A stretch of DNA of 64,000 bases from Arthrobacter sp. B0490. Its GTDB lineage: Bacteria > Actinomycetota > Actinomycetes > Actinomycetales > Micrococcaceae. The DNA lies in contig NZ_PJIR01000001.1 of NCBI RefSeq assembly GCF_002929355.1, forward strand, positions 248,001-312,000. Reading direction: 5' to 3'. Positions within the stretch are counted from its first letter, which is position 1. Each line of letters starts with the position of its first letter. Below the pieces are notes generated by a model. That model was not told the DNA's origin. It did not search any database and saw only the letters and a list, made by a program, of their open reading frames with translations. Shown here in pieces: positions 55,029 through 64,000 of this stretch. Position numbers and translations under genes: made by a program.

Positions 55029-56129
55029 ATGACCACACTCGGACTAGAGGAGGAGTACCTGCTCCTCGAACCCGCGTCCGGGTTGCCCGCGCACCGGGCC
55101 ACGGAGGTGCAGGGACTGCTCGAGGCCGTCCCGGAGATCGGCGAGGACGAGATCCAGCGGGAGCTGCTGTCCTGCCAGATCGAGACGGCGACACCCGTGT
55201 GCGAGACCCTGGCGCAGGCCGAGGAGTCCCTGCTGAACTTCCGCCGGACGTTCGCCGACGCCGCTGCACGCGCCGGGACCCTCGGGGCGGCCACCGGAAC
55301 GGCCCCGTGGATCCGGCAGGGCTACCCGGAACTCACGGACAAGCAACGCTACGAGGACCTGCGCGCCACCGCGCCCGGTATCGTGGGGGACCAGTTCGTC
55401 AACGGGCTGCACGTGCACGTGGGCGTACCCGACCAGGAGCGTGGGGTGCAGGCGCTCAACCGCATCCGCCCCTGGATCCCCCTGCTCACCGCACTCGGGG
55501 TGAACTCCCCCTACTGGCTCGGCCGGGACAGCGGCTTCGGCAGCTGGCGCGTCATCCACTACCGCCGCTGGGCCGTCCAGGGCGTGGCACCCTACTTCGC
55601 GGACGCCGCGGACTACGAGCGCCGCATCACCGCCATCAGTGCCACCGGTGCCATCCTCGACCGCGGGGTCCTCACGTGGATGGCGCGACTCTCGGACCGT
55701 TACCCCACCCTCGAGCTGAGGGCCTGCGACGTGCAGCTCGAGGCGCGGGACGCCGTGCTCATCGGCGCGCTGACCCGCGCCCTGGTGGTCACGGCCCTGC
55801 AGGAGGCCGAGACGGACGCCGTGCCCCTCGTCCCCGATCCCGAGCTGCTCGATGCGGCGCTCTGGCAGGCCGCGAGGGACGGGATGGAACACCACCTCGT
55901 GGACCTCTCCACGGCGGAGCGGGTACCCGCGCGGGAGCATCTCGCGGCCTTCCTCGACCACGTCGGTGCAGCGCTCGAGGCCGAGGGCGACACCGCCTGG
56001 GTCGAGGCGGGACTCGCGGCCCTGGCCGAGCGCGGCACAGGGGCGGAATGCCAGCGCCGGGCCATGCACGAGGGCGGCATGGAGTCGCTCCTGGGACTCT
56101 ACGGCCGGACCCTCACGGACGGGGCCTGA
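55029..56129 (+). CDS. Carboxylate-amine ligase, YbdK/GCS2 type
   Basis: Glutamate-cysteine-ligase-like ATP-dependent enzyme with weak or unknown natural substrate. It has 366 residues. N terminus MTTLGLEEEYLLLE, then GDQFVNGLHVHVGVPD, LGVNSPYWLGRDSGFGSWR and LSDRYPTLELRACDVQLEARDAVLI. The ATG 12 bp downstream of another is chosen for the GGAG spacing and the family start. Mycothiol rather than glutathione is the actinobacterial thiol, so true glutathione synthesis is unlikely. Confidence 0.85.
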   Translation: MTTLGLEEEYLLLEPASGLPAHRATEVQGLLEAVPEIGEDEIQRELLSCQIETATPVCETLAQAEESLLNFRRTFADAAARAGTLGAATGTAPWIRQGYPELTDKQRYEDLRATAPGIVGDQFVNGLHVHVGVPDQERGVQALNRIRPWIPLLTALGVNSPYWLGRDSGFGSWRVIHYRRWAVQGVAPYFADAADYERRITAISATGAILDRGVLTWMARLSDRYPTLELRACDVQLEARDAVLIGALTRALVVTALQEAETDAVPLVPDPELLDAALWQAARDGMEHHLVDLSTAERVPAREHLAAFLDHVGAALEAEGDTAWVEAGLAALAERGTGAECQRRAMHEGGMESLLGLYGRTLTDGA

Positions 56130-56154
56130 CCACTCCGGCGCGGGACACCGCCGG

Positions 56155-56190
56155 GCAGCCGCGCCGGATCCCCGGACCCGGCGCGGCTGC
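56155..56190. terminator. Hairpin between ybdK-type gene and galactosidase
   Basis: A perfect 13-bp stem (GCAGCCGCGCCGG and its complement) with a 10-nt loop lies between two convergent genes, 25 bp after one stop and 14 bp before the other. No T run. Confidence 0.65.
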
Positions 56191-56204
56191 GAGGGCGCGG
56201 ACGG

Positions 56205-58340
56205 TCACGCCGCCCGGAACGCGATCAGCAGGGTCTGCTCGGGCAGCAGCACGGGCGCCTGGAGCCCCGCCTGCGCCAGCACCCGGCCGGACAGGCGCAG
56301 CGGCGCACCGTCGAGTGCCGACTGCAGCCAGGCGAGCGGCGACTGCCCGTTGCCGGGGTGCCCCTCCTCCGGGACGGCCGGCTCCACGGTGTACAGCGTG
56401 CCCGGGTCGAGACCCGGGAAGGTCAGTGGACCGGGCGGGTAGCTCGCGCTCGAGCCCGTGAGGGAGTACCCGAAGAGTGCCCGCCGGCGGTCCTCGGAGA
56501 CGATACCCCGCAGGTCCATCGCCGGGTCCGCGAGATCCGCGTGCACGACGGCGCCGCGGTGCAGGTCGCTGCGCCACGACCGGTGGAGATCGACGTACCG
56601 GGCGAGGATCCCGTACTCGGCGGCGGTGAGGTCGGAGATGTCCCACTCGATGCCGTAGTGCCCGAAAACGGCCGTTCCGGCCCGGAAGGGCAGGGTGTGG
56701 GCGCGGCCGGTGGAGTGCGAGACCGGCCCGCCGATGTGCATCCCCATCAGTTCCGGGGGTACGACGAGACCGGTGTACTTCTGGTTGACCAGCCGTTCGA
56801 TCGGGTCGATGCAGTCGCTCGTCCAGATCCGGTCCGTGCGCGCCAGGATGCCGAGGTCCACCCGCGCCCCGCCCGAGGCGCAGCTCTCGATCTCGAGCCC
56901 CGGGTGGCGCCGCCTCAGTTCGTCCAGCAGCCGGTAGAGCGCCATGACATGCCGGTGCACCCCGGCCTGCCCGGTCCGCGCGTCCGCTGCCTCGAGCAGG
57001 TCCCGGTTGTGGTCCCACTTGACGTAGGCGATGTCGTTGGTGGACAGGATGTCGTCGAGGCGTTCGAGGATGTACGCGTAGGCGTCGGGGTGGCCGAGGT
57101 TAAGGACCTGCTGCTGCCTCCCGGGCAGGGGCAGACGCCCCTCGGGCCGGAGGATCCAGTCCGGGTGTGACCGCGCGAGGTCGGAGTCGGGGTTCACCAT
57201 CTCGGGCTCGAACCAGAGCCCGAACTCCATGCCGAGTGCGCGGACATGGTCGATGATCGGCGCGAGGCCGTCGGGCCAGACGGTCCCGTCCACGTACCAG
57301 TCGCCGAGGCTCGATGTGTCGTCCCGCCGGCCGCGGAACCAGCCGTCGTCGAGCACGAACCGTTCGACACCGAGGGAGGCGGCCCTGTCGGCGAGGGCCG
57401 TGAGGCGCGGGAGGTCCAGATCGAAGTACACGGCCTCCCACGTGTTGAGCGTGACGGGCCGCGGGCGCTGCGGGTGCGCGGGCCGCGCCCGGAGGTCCCG
57501 GTGGAAGCGGCCGGAGAGTTCGTTGAGCCCGTCGCCCCACGACCCGGTCGCCTCGGGCGTGGCGTAGCTCCCGCCCGGCGCGAGCACGACCTCGCGGGGC
57601 GACAGTACCTCGCCCGCCGCGAGGAATGCCGGACCGGCGGGTGTCTTCTCGGCGAGGACCTGCTGGTTGCCGCTCCACGCGAGGTGGACGCCCTGCACAT
57701 GCCCGTGCTCGAACCCGAAGCCGGGGGCTCCCGCGGCGAGGAGCACCGTCGCGTCCGCGCCGGGCCGCCCGCGGCGGCTGGTGCGTGAATAGGTGCCGGC
57801 GGTCAGGGCGTGCCGCTGGGGGGTCCGCTCCCGGAGGTGGCGGCCGGTGGTGTCCAGGACCTCGGCCGCGGTGTGGTGGAGCGGGAAGAAGAGGGTCAGC
57901 GAGCGCACCTCGTACTCGTCGTCGCCCGTGTTGGTGAGCACGAGGCGCTGTGTGAACAGGCCCGATGCCGTGAGGCCCACGTGGGCGGTCAGCGCCAGCC
58001 CGGCGTCGTCGTCGCGCGCCTCGATGACGGCCGACCCGGACCCTGGCGCGCAGTCCACGGACACCACGGTGAACCTCGGGTGGAGACGGGCTCCCGAGCG
58101 GTCCCCCGTCAGCCCGGGCGTACCCTGCCAGCCCGCGGATTCGAGGGGCAGGAGGGTGAGGCGCGCCGGGACGTCGATGCCGCCCGAGACCCGTTGCGGC
58201 TGCTGCGCGGCGGCGAGGGCGGCCGGGTCCGTGGCGCCGAGGTCGGGGCCCCAGTAGCTGAGGGCCGGGAGTCCGTGGGGATGGGGCTCGAGCACCACGC
58301 TGGTGCCTCCGCGCGAGAGGTGGAGGGGTTCGAAGGTCAT
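56205..58340 (-). CDS. Alpha-galactosidase (glycoside hydrolase family 36)
   Basis: Hydrolyses terminal alpha-galactosides such as melibiose or raffinose. It has 711 residues and no signal, so it is cytoplasmic. N-terminal beta-sandwich; then the barrel with RFVLDDGWFRGRRDDTSSLGDW and the nucleophile motif YVKWDHNRDLLEA. The acid/base is in RIWTSDCIDPIERL. The promoter lies in a strikingly AT-rich stretch (TTAATTACACGATAAAAATAAGCA) against a GC-rich genome. It stands alone without a sugar transporter nearby. Confidence 0.93.
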   Translation of the reverse strand: MTFEPLHLSRGGTSVVLEPHPHGLPALSYWGPDLGATDPAALAAAQQPQRVSGGIDVPARLTLLPLESAGWQGTPGLTGDRSGARLHPRFTVVSVDCAPGSGSAVIEARDDDAGLALTAHVGLTASGLFTQRLVLTNTGDDEYEVRSLTLFFPLHHTAAEVLDTTGRHLRERTPQRHALTAGTYSRTSRRGRPGADATVLLAAGAPGFGFEHGHVQGVHLAWSGNQQVLAEKTPAGPAFLAAGEVLSPREVVLAPGGSYATPEATGSWGDGLNELSGRFHRDLRARPAHPQRPRPVTLNTWEAVYFDLDLPRLTALADRAASLGVERFVLDDGWFRGRRDDTSSLGDWYVDGTVWPDGLAPIIDHVRALGMEFGLWFEPEMVNPDSDLARSHPDWILRPEGRLPLPGRQQQVLNLGHPDAYAYILERLDDILSTNDIAYVKWDHNRDLLEAADARTGQAGVHRHVMALYRLLDELRRRHPGLEIESCASGGARVDLGILARTDRIWTSDCIDPIERLVNQKYTGLVVPPELMGMHIGGPVSHSTGRAHTLPFRAGTAVFGHYGIEWDISDLTAAEYGILARYVDLHRSWRSDLHRGAVVHADLADPAMDLRGIVSEDRRRALFGYSLTGSSASYPPGPLTFPGLDPGTLYTVEPAVPEEGHPGNGQSPLAWLQSALDGAPLRLSGRVLAQAGLQAPVLLPEQTLLIAFRAA

Positions 58341-58379
58341 TGCTTATTTTTATCGTGTAATTAACTGACCGGCAACACG

Positions 58380-58607
58380 CTACCGCTCGCGCGTGTCCCG
58401 CCGCAGCAGGCCGACGATGAGGCACAGGAGGCCGAGCAGGAGCGGCACCAGGGTCAGCAGGGTGTGGGTGCCGCCGAGATAGCTCATGACGAAGATGTAG
58501 ACGAACGTCCCGCCGACGAGGATCCAGCCGATCACGATCAGAGCGCGGCCCCTGTGGGGCGGCGGCAGCGGCGGGAGCCACGACGGCGGCCTGTCAGTCC
58601 AGCTCAT
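58380..58607 (-). CDS. Small two-helix membrane protein
   Basis: Not recognised. It has 75 residues from MSWTDRPPSWLPPLPPPHRG, a Pro-rich cytoplasmic start, then two membrane helices (ALIVIGWILVGGTFVYIFVM and LLTLVPLLLGLLCLIVGLL) and a basic end RRDTRER. The ATG has TACACT exactly 6 nt before it and no ribosome-binding site, suggesting a leaderless transcript. A GTG 30 bp upstream would add ten residues. Confidence 0.6.
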   Translation of the reverse strand: MSWTDRPPSWLPPLPPPHRGRALIVIGWILVGGTFVYIFVMSYLGGTHTLLTLVPLLLGLLCLIVGLLRRDTRER

Positions 58608-58685
58608 GGCCCCAGTGTAGTTCGCGTCCGGGAGCACGGGGACGACGAAGCGCCCCGCCGAGTAGTGGCGGAGCGCTTCGTGGGG

Positions 58686-59053
58686 TGGTGGAGATGGCGG
58701 GAATTGAACCCGCGTCCGATGCAGTGTTGTCAGGGCTTCTCCGGGCGCAGTTCGCGTCGGTTTTTCTCGGCTTCAGTCATCGTGCGAACGAGTGGCTGCC
58801 AAGCCCAGTTGTATAAGTGTCCCCCCGGTCCCTACAACGAGGACCGGGAGCAGTGGCCCTCTAAATGACGCCAGTATCCGGGGCGAGAGCAAACCCGGGC
58901 TGACGGACTAGTCCGGCTGCTTAGGCAGCGAGAGCGAAGTCAGTGCGCTTTTGTTCGGCACTTATTGTTTTACAAGGAGCGTTTACGAGATAACCCTGTG
59001 TCCTCGGCCCGCTTCCCCTGTCGCGACTAACATCGTCGAAACCTGTCATCCCC
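58686..59053 (-). ncRNA. ssrA: tmRNA
   Basis: Rescues stalled ribosomes and tags their peptides with SmpB. About 368 nt on the minus strand. The 5' end is GGGGATGACAGGTTTCGAC and the 3' end is GGTTCAATTCCCGCCATCTC then CACCA with an encoded CCA; together they form the tRNA-Ala-like part. The tag frame (58959-58924) reads AEQKRTDFALAA followed by TAA. The Tyr/Phe-Ala-Leu-Ala-Ala end is the degradation signal. smpB lies in the same direction, one gene upstream. Confidence 0.95.
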
Positions 59054-59186
59054 ATGTTCAGTTATCAAGTGATCCCTGCGTCGGGAGGCCCACCGGCCGT
59101 CCGACTCCAGAAGTCTACCGCACGTGCCGGGTACGCCGGGAGGACTTCGCCGAGGGAGGACGGCGCCGAGGGAACACGACCTGGGA

Positions 59187-59561
59187 CTACCCGCCCAGCG
59201 TGAGCCCGAGGACGACGACCGGTGCCTGCCAGAGGCGGACGACGACGAAGGCGAGGGTGACGAAGGCGATGCCGAGCGCCGCGAGGGCGGTGGTCGCCGC
59301 CTGCTTGCGGCGGAAGCTCCACCAGAAGATGGCGATGTTGAGCAGGAGCAGCAGGGGCGAGACCCAGACGAGCACCTGCGCGAAGAAGACGTAGACCAGG
59401 AAGACGAACGGGATCAGCGAGAGGACCCCGACGGGCACCACGACGAGGAGCAGCAGCAGGTCGAGCAGGGCTCCGGCCGTTACCCACCAGGGACGCCTGT
59501 ACCTCAGTTCGGAGACCTCGGGCTCCTCGTCCTCCTGGGATTCCCAGAAGACGTCACTCAC
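59187..59561 (-). CDS. Membrane protein co-translated with smpB
   Basis: Not recognised. It has 124 residues from a GTG overlapping the smpB stop by 4 bp. A short acidic N terminus (MSDVFWESQEDEEPEVSELR) precedes three or four hydrophobic helices (WWVTAGALLDLLLLLVVVPV, FVFLVYVFFAQVLVWVSPLL, AATTALAALGIAFVTLAFVV). It sits between smpB and ssrA, so it may be transcribed with both. Confidence 0.65.
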   Translation of the reverse strand: MSDVFWESQEDEEPEVSELRYRRPWWVTAGALLDLLLLLVVVPVGVLSLIPFVFLVYVFFAQVLVWVSPLLLLLNIAIFWWSFRRKQAATTALAALGIAFVTLAFVVVRLWQAPVVVLGLTLGG

Positions 59562-60031
59562 GCGCCGAGGTTCTTCTCGCGCATGGCGCGCAGCGCCTCC
59601 CGGTTGTCCTGCTTCTCCCGCAGAGTCTGCCGCTTGTCGTAGTCGCGCTTGCCCCGGGCCACCGCGATCTCCACCTTGGCCCGGCCATTGAGGAAGTAGA
59701 GCTGCAGGGGGACGAGGGTGAATCCCGATTCGCGGATCTTCTGCGAGATCTTGGTGAGTTCCTCGCGGTGCAGCAGGAGTTTCCTCCTGCGGCGCGCGGC
59801 ATGGTTGGTCCAGCTGCCCTGCGAGTACTCGGAGATGTGGATGCCCTCGAGCCACAGCTCGTCACCGTAGAAGACCGCGTAGCCGTCGATCAGGGAGGCA
59901 CGGCCGGCGCGCAGGGATTTCACCTCCGTGCCCATGAGGGCTATGCCGGCTTCGTACGTGTCGAGCACCGCGTAATCGTGAAAGGCCTTCCGATTGGTGG
60001 CCACCACTTTCCGGCCACTTTCCTTCGGCAC
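59558..60031 (-). CDS. smpB: SsrA-binding protein
   Basis: Binds tmRNA and brings it to stalled ribosomes. It has 157 residues from a GTG with AAGGAGAG. Family core: ATNRKAFHDYAVLDTYEAGIALMGTEVKSLRAG, EGIHISEYSQGSW, then the Lys/Arg-rich tail (KRDYDKRQTLREKQDNRE). An upstream extension of the frame would be outside the family. It lies 71 bp after the M23 peptidase. Confidence 0.96.
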   Translation of the reverse strand: MPKESGRKVVATNRKAFHDYAVLDTYEAGIALMGTEVKSLRAGRASLIDGYAVFYGDELWLEGIHISEYSQGSWTNHAARRRRKLLLHREELTKISQKIRESGFTLVPLQLYFLNGRAKVEIAVARGKRDYDKRQTLREKQDNREALRAMREKNLGA

Positions 60032-60102
60032 GGCGACTCTCCTTCTTGCGACACTGCTGCGGACGGCGGTCCGCGGGTGGACAGTGCCTTCCATCCTACG
60101 AC

Positions 60103-61698
60103 CTAGAACAAGCCGATCGGGTCCACGAGGGTGCCGTTCAGCATCGTCTCGAAGTGGAGGTGGCATCCCGTCGAGTTGCCGGTGGTCCCGGTGTAACCGA
60201 TGAGCTGCCCGGCGCTCACGCGCTGCCCCGCGGACACCAGGTAGTTCGTGAGGTGGTAGAAGTTCGTCGCGAGGGCGTTCCCGCCCACCACACCGTGGTT
60301 GAGGACGATCCGGGTCCCGGCGCCGGGCAGGACGCCGGAATCCGCGTACCAGACCTCGCCCGCCGCCGGGGCGTAGAGGGGCGTACCGCAGCCCACGCCG
60401 TAGTCGATCCCGGTGTGCATGTACCCGCCGGTGCCGTTGAAGTCGATGGTGCCGACCGGCGTCGGGCGGAACCCGAAGCCCGAGCTGATCGGGGCGCTGA
60501 CGGGAGCCCGAAGGCCGAAGGCGTCGGGGCCGGACGGCGCCGCCTCCGGCGCGGGTGCCGGCGCTGCCGGGACGACCGGCACGACCGGCGCGACGACCTG
60601 GGGCTGCACGGGCGCCGGCGCGGGCCGGTCGGCGGCCTCCGCCTCCGCTGCCCGGCGCGCCGTCTCGGCTGCTGCGGCCGCCTCGGCCTCCGCCTGCAGC
60701 CGGGCCTGTTCCGCGGCCGCGGCGGCCTCGGCCTCCGCGCGGAGTCGCTCCTGCTCGGCCTTCTGCCGTGCCTCCTCGGCCTTCTGCCGGGCTTCCTCCG
60801 CCTTGCGGGCCTCCTCGATCAGGCGGCGCTGGCGTTCGGCGATGTCGGCGTTGACCTGCTGCTGGGCCTTCTCGACGCCGGCGAGCTTCGCCTCGATGAC
60901 GGGCTTCTGTTCCTGCAGCTTCGCGGAGAGCGCGGAGGTGTCGGCGACGAGCCTGTCCACCTTGCCCTTCTCCGCGGCGGCCGCGTCCCGTGCCGACTGC
61001 TCCGCGGCGAGGGCGGCGTCGGCCTTCTCCTTCAGCTTCGTGATCTCGGCCTCCACGGCAGCGAGGCGGGCCTGGCTGTTCGCGTTCGTGGCGTTCTGCT
61101 CCGAGAGGCGTTCCATGGCGGCGTTCTGGCTGCGCAGGGCCTGGTCCACCAGGTCCATCGACTCCGTGAAGTCCTCAACGTCGTCGGCCCCCATGAGCAG
61201 GGACACATTGGTGGGGACCCCGCCGTTCTTGTAGGCCTCGGTGGCGATCTGGCCGATGACCTCGCGCGTCTCGTCCATCTCCTGCCGGTCGGCGCGCAGT
61301 TCCTCGGTGATCTTGTTCTTCGTCTCCTGCGCCAGTTCGACGCGGCCGGCCAGCACCTCCGCCTCACCGGCGGCCGTCTCGACCCTGCCCTGCGCGTCGC
61401 TGAGCGCCTGCTGGGCGGCCGGGAGCCGGCCCTGGTAGGTCCTCAGCGTCCCGATCGTCTCGGCGATGTCCGAGTCCAGGTACTCCATCGACTCCTGGAC
61501 CTCGGCGATCTCGTTCTCGAGCGCACTCCTGCGGTCGTCGAGTTCGTCGGCGACGACGGGCGTGCTGAACCCGAGGGCGAGCGCGACGACGAGGGCGATG
61601 GAGCTGCCCGCCGTCCCGCGGACCACGAAGGTCTTCCTGTCCTGCCGGGCCCACCAGGCTTCTGGTGAGCGCACGTGTCCCCTGGCGCTGAACGGCAT
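60103..61698 (-). CDS. Coiled-coil M23 peptidase downstream of FtsEX
   Basis: Probable secreted murein hydrolase activated by FtsEX at division. It has 531 residues with a long N-terminal signal (SSIALVVALALGFSTPVVA), a coiled coil (about 55-340) rich in Glu, Ala and Lys, and an Ala/Pro linker. The LytM domain (about 385-531) has SAPISSGFGFRP, HTGIDYG and HLHFE metal/catalytic residues. The coiled coil plus its position after ftsX match the EnvC/PcsB/RipC type. Gap to ftsX is 4 bp. Confidence 0.88.
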   Translation of the reverse strand: MPFSARGHVRSPEAWWARQDRKTFVVRGTAGSSIALVVALALGFSTPVVADELDDRRSALENEIAEVQESMEYLDSDIAETIGTLRTYQGRLPAAQQALSDAQGRVETAAGEAEVLAGRVELAQETKNKITEELRADRQEMDETREVIGQIATEAYKNGGVPTNVSLLMGADDVEDFTESMDLVDQALRSQNAAMERLSEQNATNANSQARLAAVEAEITKLKEKADAALAAEQSARDAAAAEKGKVDRLVADTSALSAKLQEQKPVIEAKLAGVEKAQQQVNADIAERQRRLIEEARKAEEARQKAEEARQKAEQERLRAEAEAAAAAEQARLQAEAEAAAAAETARRAAEAEAADRPAPAPVQPQVVAPVVPVVPAAPAPAPEAAPSGPDAFGLRAPVSAPISSGFGFRPTPVGTIDFNGTGGYMHTGIDYGVGCGTPLYAPAAGEVWYADSGVLPGAGTRIVLNHGVVGGNALATNFYHLTNYLVSAGQRVSAGQLIGYTGTTGNSTGCHLHFETMLNGTLVDPIGLF

Positions 61699-61702
61699 GA
61701 TG

Positions 61703-62613
61703 CTAGACCTTTACGTATCGTCGGAGGGTGAGCAGGGATGAGAGCCCTGCGAGGACGGCCCCGAGCAGGATCAGCGCGGGGACGAGGATCAGGACCTGCT
61801 GGGACGAGATGAACGCCGTCTGCGGGAACGTCTTCACGAGCCAGCCGTCGATCAGGAACTTCGAGGCACCCCAGAGGGTCGCCGACGCGAGCACCGCGCC
61901 GATCACCGCTGCGATGACGCCCTCGAGGACGAACGGCAGCTGGATGACCGCCTTCGACGCCCCCACGAGGCGCATGATGCCGGTCTCCCGGCGTCGGCTG
62001 AACGCCGAGAGCCGGATGGTGGTCGCGATGAGCAGGATGGCGCAGAACGTCATGACGCCCGCGATCACGAGCGAGACGACGGACGCCCAGTTCATGTACC
62101 GGAAGATCGCCTCGAGGAAGTCGCGCTGGTCGCTGACCGCGTCGACGCCCGGCTCCGAGGAGAAGGCCTCGTCGATGACCTCGTACTTCTCGGCGTCGAC
62201 CAGGCTGACGCGGAACGACTCGGGGAGCTGGTCCGCGGTGACGGAGTCGACGATCGGCGAGTTCGCGAACTGGTCGCGGAAGTGGCCGAGTGCCTCCTCC
62301 TGCGATTCGTAGGTCACCGTGTCGACGTACTGGGCGAACTGCTCGGACTCGAGCGTGGCCTCGATCGCGGCGCGCTGGTCCTCGGTCACCGGACCCGTGG
62401 CGCAGCTGGCCTCCGACGAGTTGTCGACACAGAGGTAGATGGTGACCTGGACGCGGTCGTACCAGTAGCCCTTCATCTGGCCGATCTGCAGCTGGAACAG
62501 CCCGGCCGCGCCCACGAACGTCAGGGAGATGAAGGTCACGAGGATCACGGACGTGACCATGGAGAGGTTCCGGCGGATGCCCGAACCGATCTCGGACAGG
62601 ATGAACGCGAGCC

Positions 62614-62617
<4 letters not shown>
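61703..62617 (-). CDS. ftsX: Cell division protein FtsX
   Basis: Four-helix membrane partner of FtsE. It has 304 residues. First helix near residue 20 ([20 protein letters not shown]), a large outer loop (about 40-165, with [13 protein letters not shown]) and the C-terminal three helices with [25 protein letters not shown]. The outer loop presumably contacts the M23 peptidase. ATG overlaps the ftsE stop by 4 bp. Confidence 0.94.
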
Positions 62618-63318
<701 letters not shown>

Positions 63319-63387
63319 GATCGCTCTGCGCCCAGGTGTGCGCCGGGCACGGGCATTGGCTGGGGGAAGGAAGCCGCGGCTCCTCGA

Positions 63388-63393
63388 CTATAA
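63388..63393 (-). promoter_or_regulatory. Predicted -10 of the ftsEX promoter
   Basis: TATAGT on the minus strand, about 70 nt before the ftsE ATG, within the 171-bp gap after prfB. No clear -35. Confidence 0.35.
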
Positions 63394-63489
63394 CGACAGC
63401 ACCATCGGGCGCCCACTACCCTGCCGGTGTGTCGCGCGCAAGACCGCCACCCCGAAAACAGGTGGTCTGCCCCTACATTCGCGTAGCGA

Positions 63490-64000
63490 CTACGCGGCGT
63501 CGTTGCGGTTGTTGGTGCGCCAGCGGATGCCCGCGTCGATGAAGTCGTCGATCTCGCCGTCGAAGACGGACGAGGTGTTGCCGACCTCGTGGTTGGTCCG
63601 CAGGTCCTTGACCATCTGGTACGGGTTGAGGACGTAGGACCGCATCTGGTCGCCCCAGGAGGCCTTCACGTCCCCGGCGAATGCTTTCTTCTCCGCGTCC
63701 TCCTGCTCCTTCTTCAGCAGCAGGAGCCTCGACTGGAGCACGCGCATGGCGGCGGCGCGGTTCTGGATCTGCGACTTCTCGTTCTGCATGGACACCACGG
63801 TGCCCGTGGGCAGGTGGGTCAGGCGCACGGCGGAGTCGGTGGTGTTGACCGACTGGCCGCCCGGGCCGGACGAGCGGAACACGTCGACGCGGATCTCGTT
63901 GTCCGGTACCTCGATGACGTCCGTCTGCTCGATGAGCGGGATGACCTCGACGGCGGCGAAGGACGTCTGCCGGCGTCCCTGGTTGTCGAACGGGCTGATG
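63490..64000 (-). CDS. prfB: Peptide chain release factor 2, C-terminal part
   Basis: Releases peptides at UGA and UAA. Only the last 169 residues are in the window. The peptidyl hydrolysis motif [10 protein letters not shown] is present, followed by [11 protein letters not shown] and [11 protein letters not shown]. The +1 frameshift region typical of prfB lies outside. prfB-ftsE-ftsX-peptidase-smpB is the usual actinobacterial order. Confidence 0.95.
   Translation of the reverse strand, partial: ISPFDNQGRRQTSFAAVEVIPLIEQTDVIEVPDNEIRVDVFRSSGPGGQSVNTTDSAVRLTHLPTGTVVSMQNEKSQIQNRAAAMRVLQSRLLLLKKEQEDAEKKAFAGDVKASWGDQMRSYVLNPYQMVKDLRTNHEVGNTSSVFDGEIDDFIDAGIRWRTNNRNDAA

Noticed and set aside
59558..60166. 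Longer smpB frame starting 45 codons upstream
   Set aside because: The GTG at 60031 has AAGGAGAG at the right distance and the conserved protein begins there.

Overview
The window is about 64 kb of a very GC-rich actinobacterial chromosome. Several features point to the Micrococcales, most likely an Arthrobacter-like member of the Micrococcaceae. These are the fused Kgd-type 2-oxoglutarate decarboxylase, GuaB1, the 24-residue ribosomal protein bL37, a SigR/RsrA pair, many GTG starts, and a tmRNA whose tag reads AEQKRTDFALAA. Nothing looks like a plasmid, prophage, insertion sequence or CRISPR array. This is core chromosome with small accessory patches.

Layout. 1-4.9 kb (minus): argS-lysA-hom-thrC, an arginyl-tRNA synthetase gene coupled to the lysine and threonine pathways. 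5.0-8.1 kb (plus): a three-gene flavin module with an FMN-binding lipoprotein, an ApbE flavin transferase and a membrane NqrB/RnfD-like protein fused to a ferredoxin reductase. It is followed by tRNA-Arg(CCG). 8.4-12.6 kb (plus): a MoxR/DUF58/DUF4129 cluster. 12.7-16.7 kb: a DUF222-HNH protein, a methyltransferase, an aldo/keto reductase remnant and a WYL regulator. 16.7-23.2 kb: HrpA helicase, a HIT protein preceded by five 60-bp tandem repeats, a rhodanese and a metallo-beta-lactamase-fold hydrolase. 23.3-27.9 kb: a Zur-type regulator, two MarR regulators and a zinc-type ABC importer. 27.9-32.2 kb (minus): two CNNM/CorC-type membrane proteins and GuaB1. 32.5-43.5 kb (plus): Kgd, an SGNH-like protein and a peptide ABC operon. 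43.6-51.4 kb: quinone oxidoreductase, bL37, sigR-rsrA, DoxX, aroA-rsgA, cspA, hisN and a methyltransferase. 51.4-54.8 kb (plus): a manganese-type ABC importer with its own MntR. 55-58.6 kb: a carboxylate-amine ligase, a GH36 alpha-galactosidase and a small membrane protein. 58.7-64 kb (minus): prfB (partial), ftsE, ftsX, an M23 peptidase, smpB, a small membrane protein and ssrA.

How the parts work together. Adjacent genes are often coupled by ATGA or GTGA overlaps. Two metal-homeostasis systems can be read directly: Zur with a zinc-type importer, and MntR with two matching operator boxes in front of the manganese-type importer. sigR has an exact SigR-type promoter (GGAAT-18-GTT) in front of it, so it should activate itself. 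ssrA and smpB (ribosome rescue) lie just downstream of ftsEX and a coiled-coil murein peptidase. At least seven genes show a TANNNT hexamer exactly 6 nt before the start codon, the arrangement of leaderless transcripts.

The observations most worth following are the flavinylated electron-transfer module, the 60-bp repeat in front of the HIT gene, the peptide permease with about six extra membrane segments, the SigR and MntR control sites, and the leaderless promoter set.
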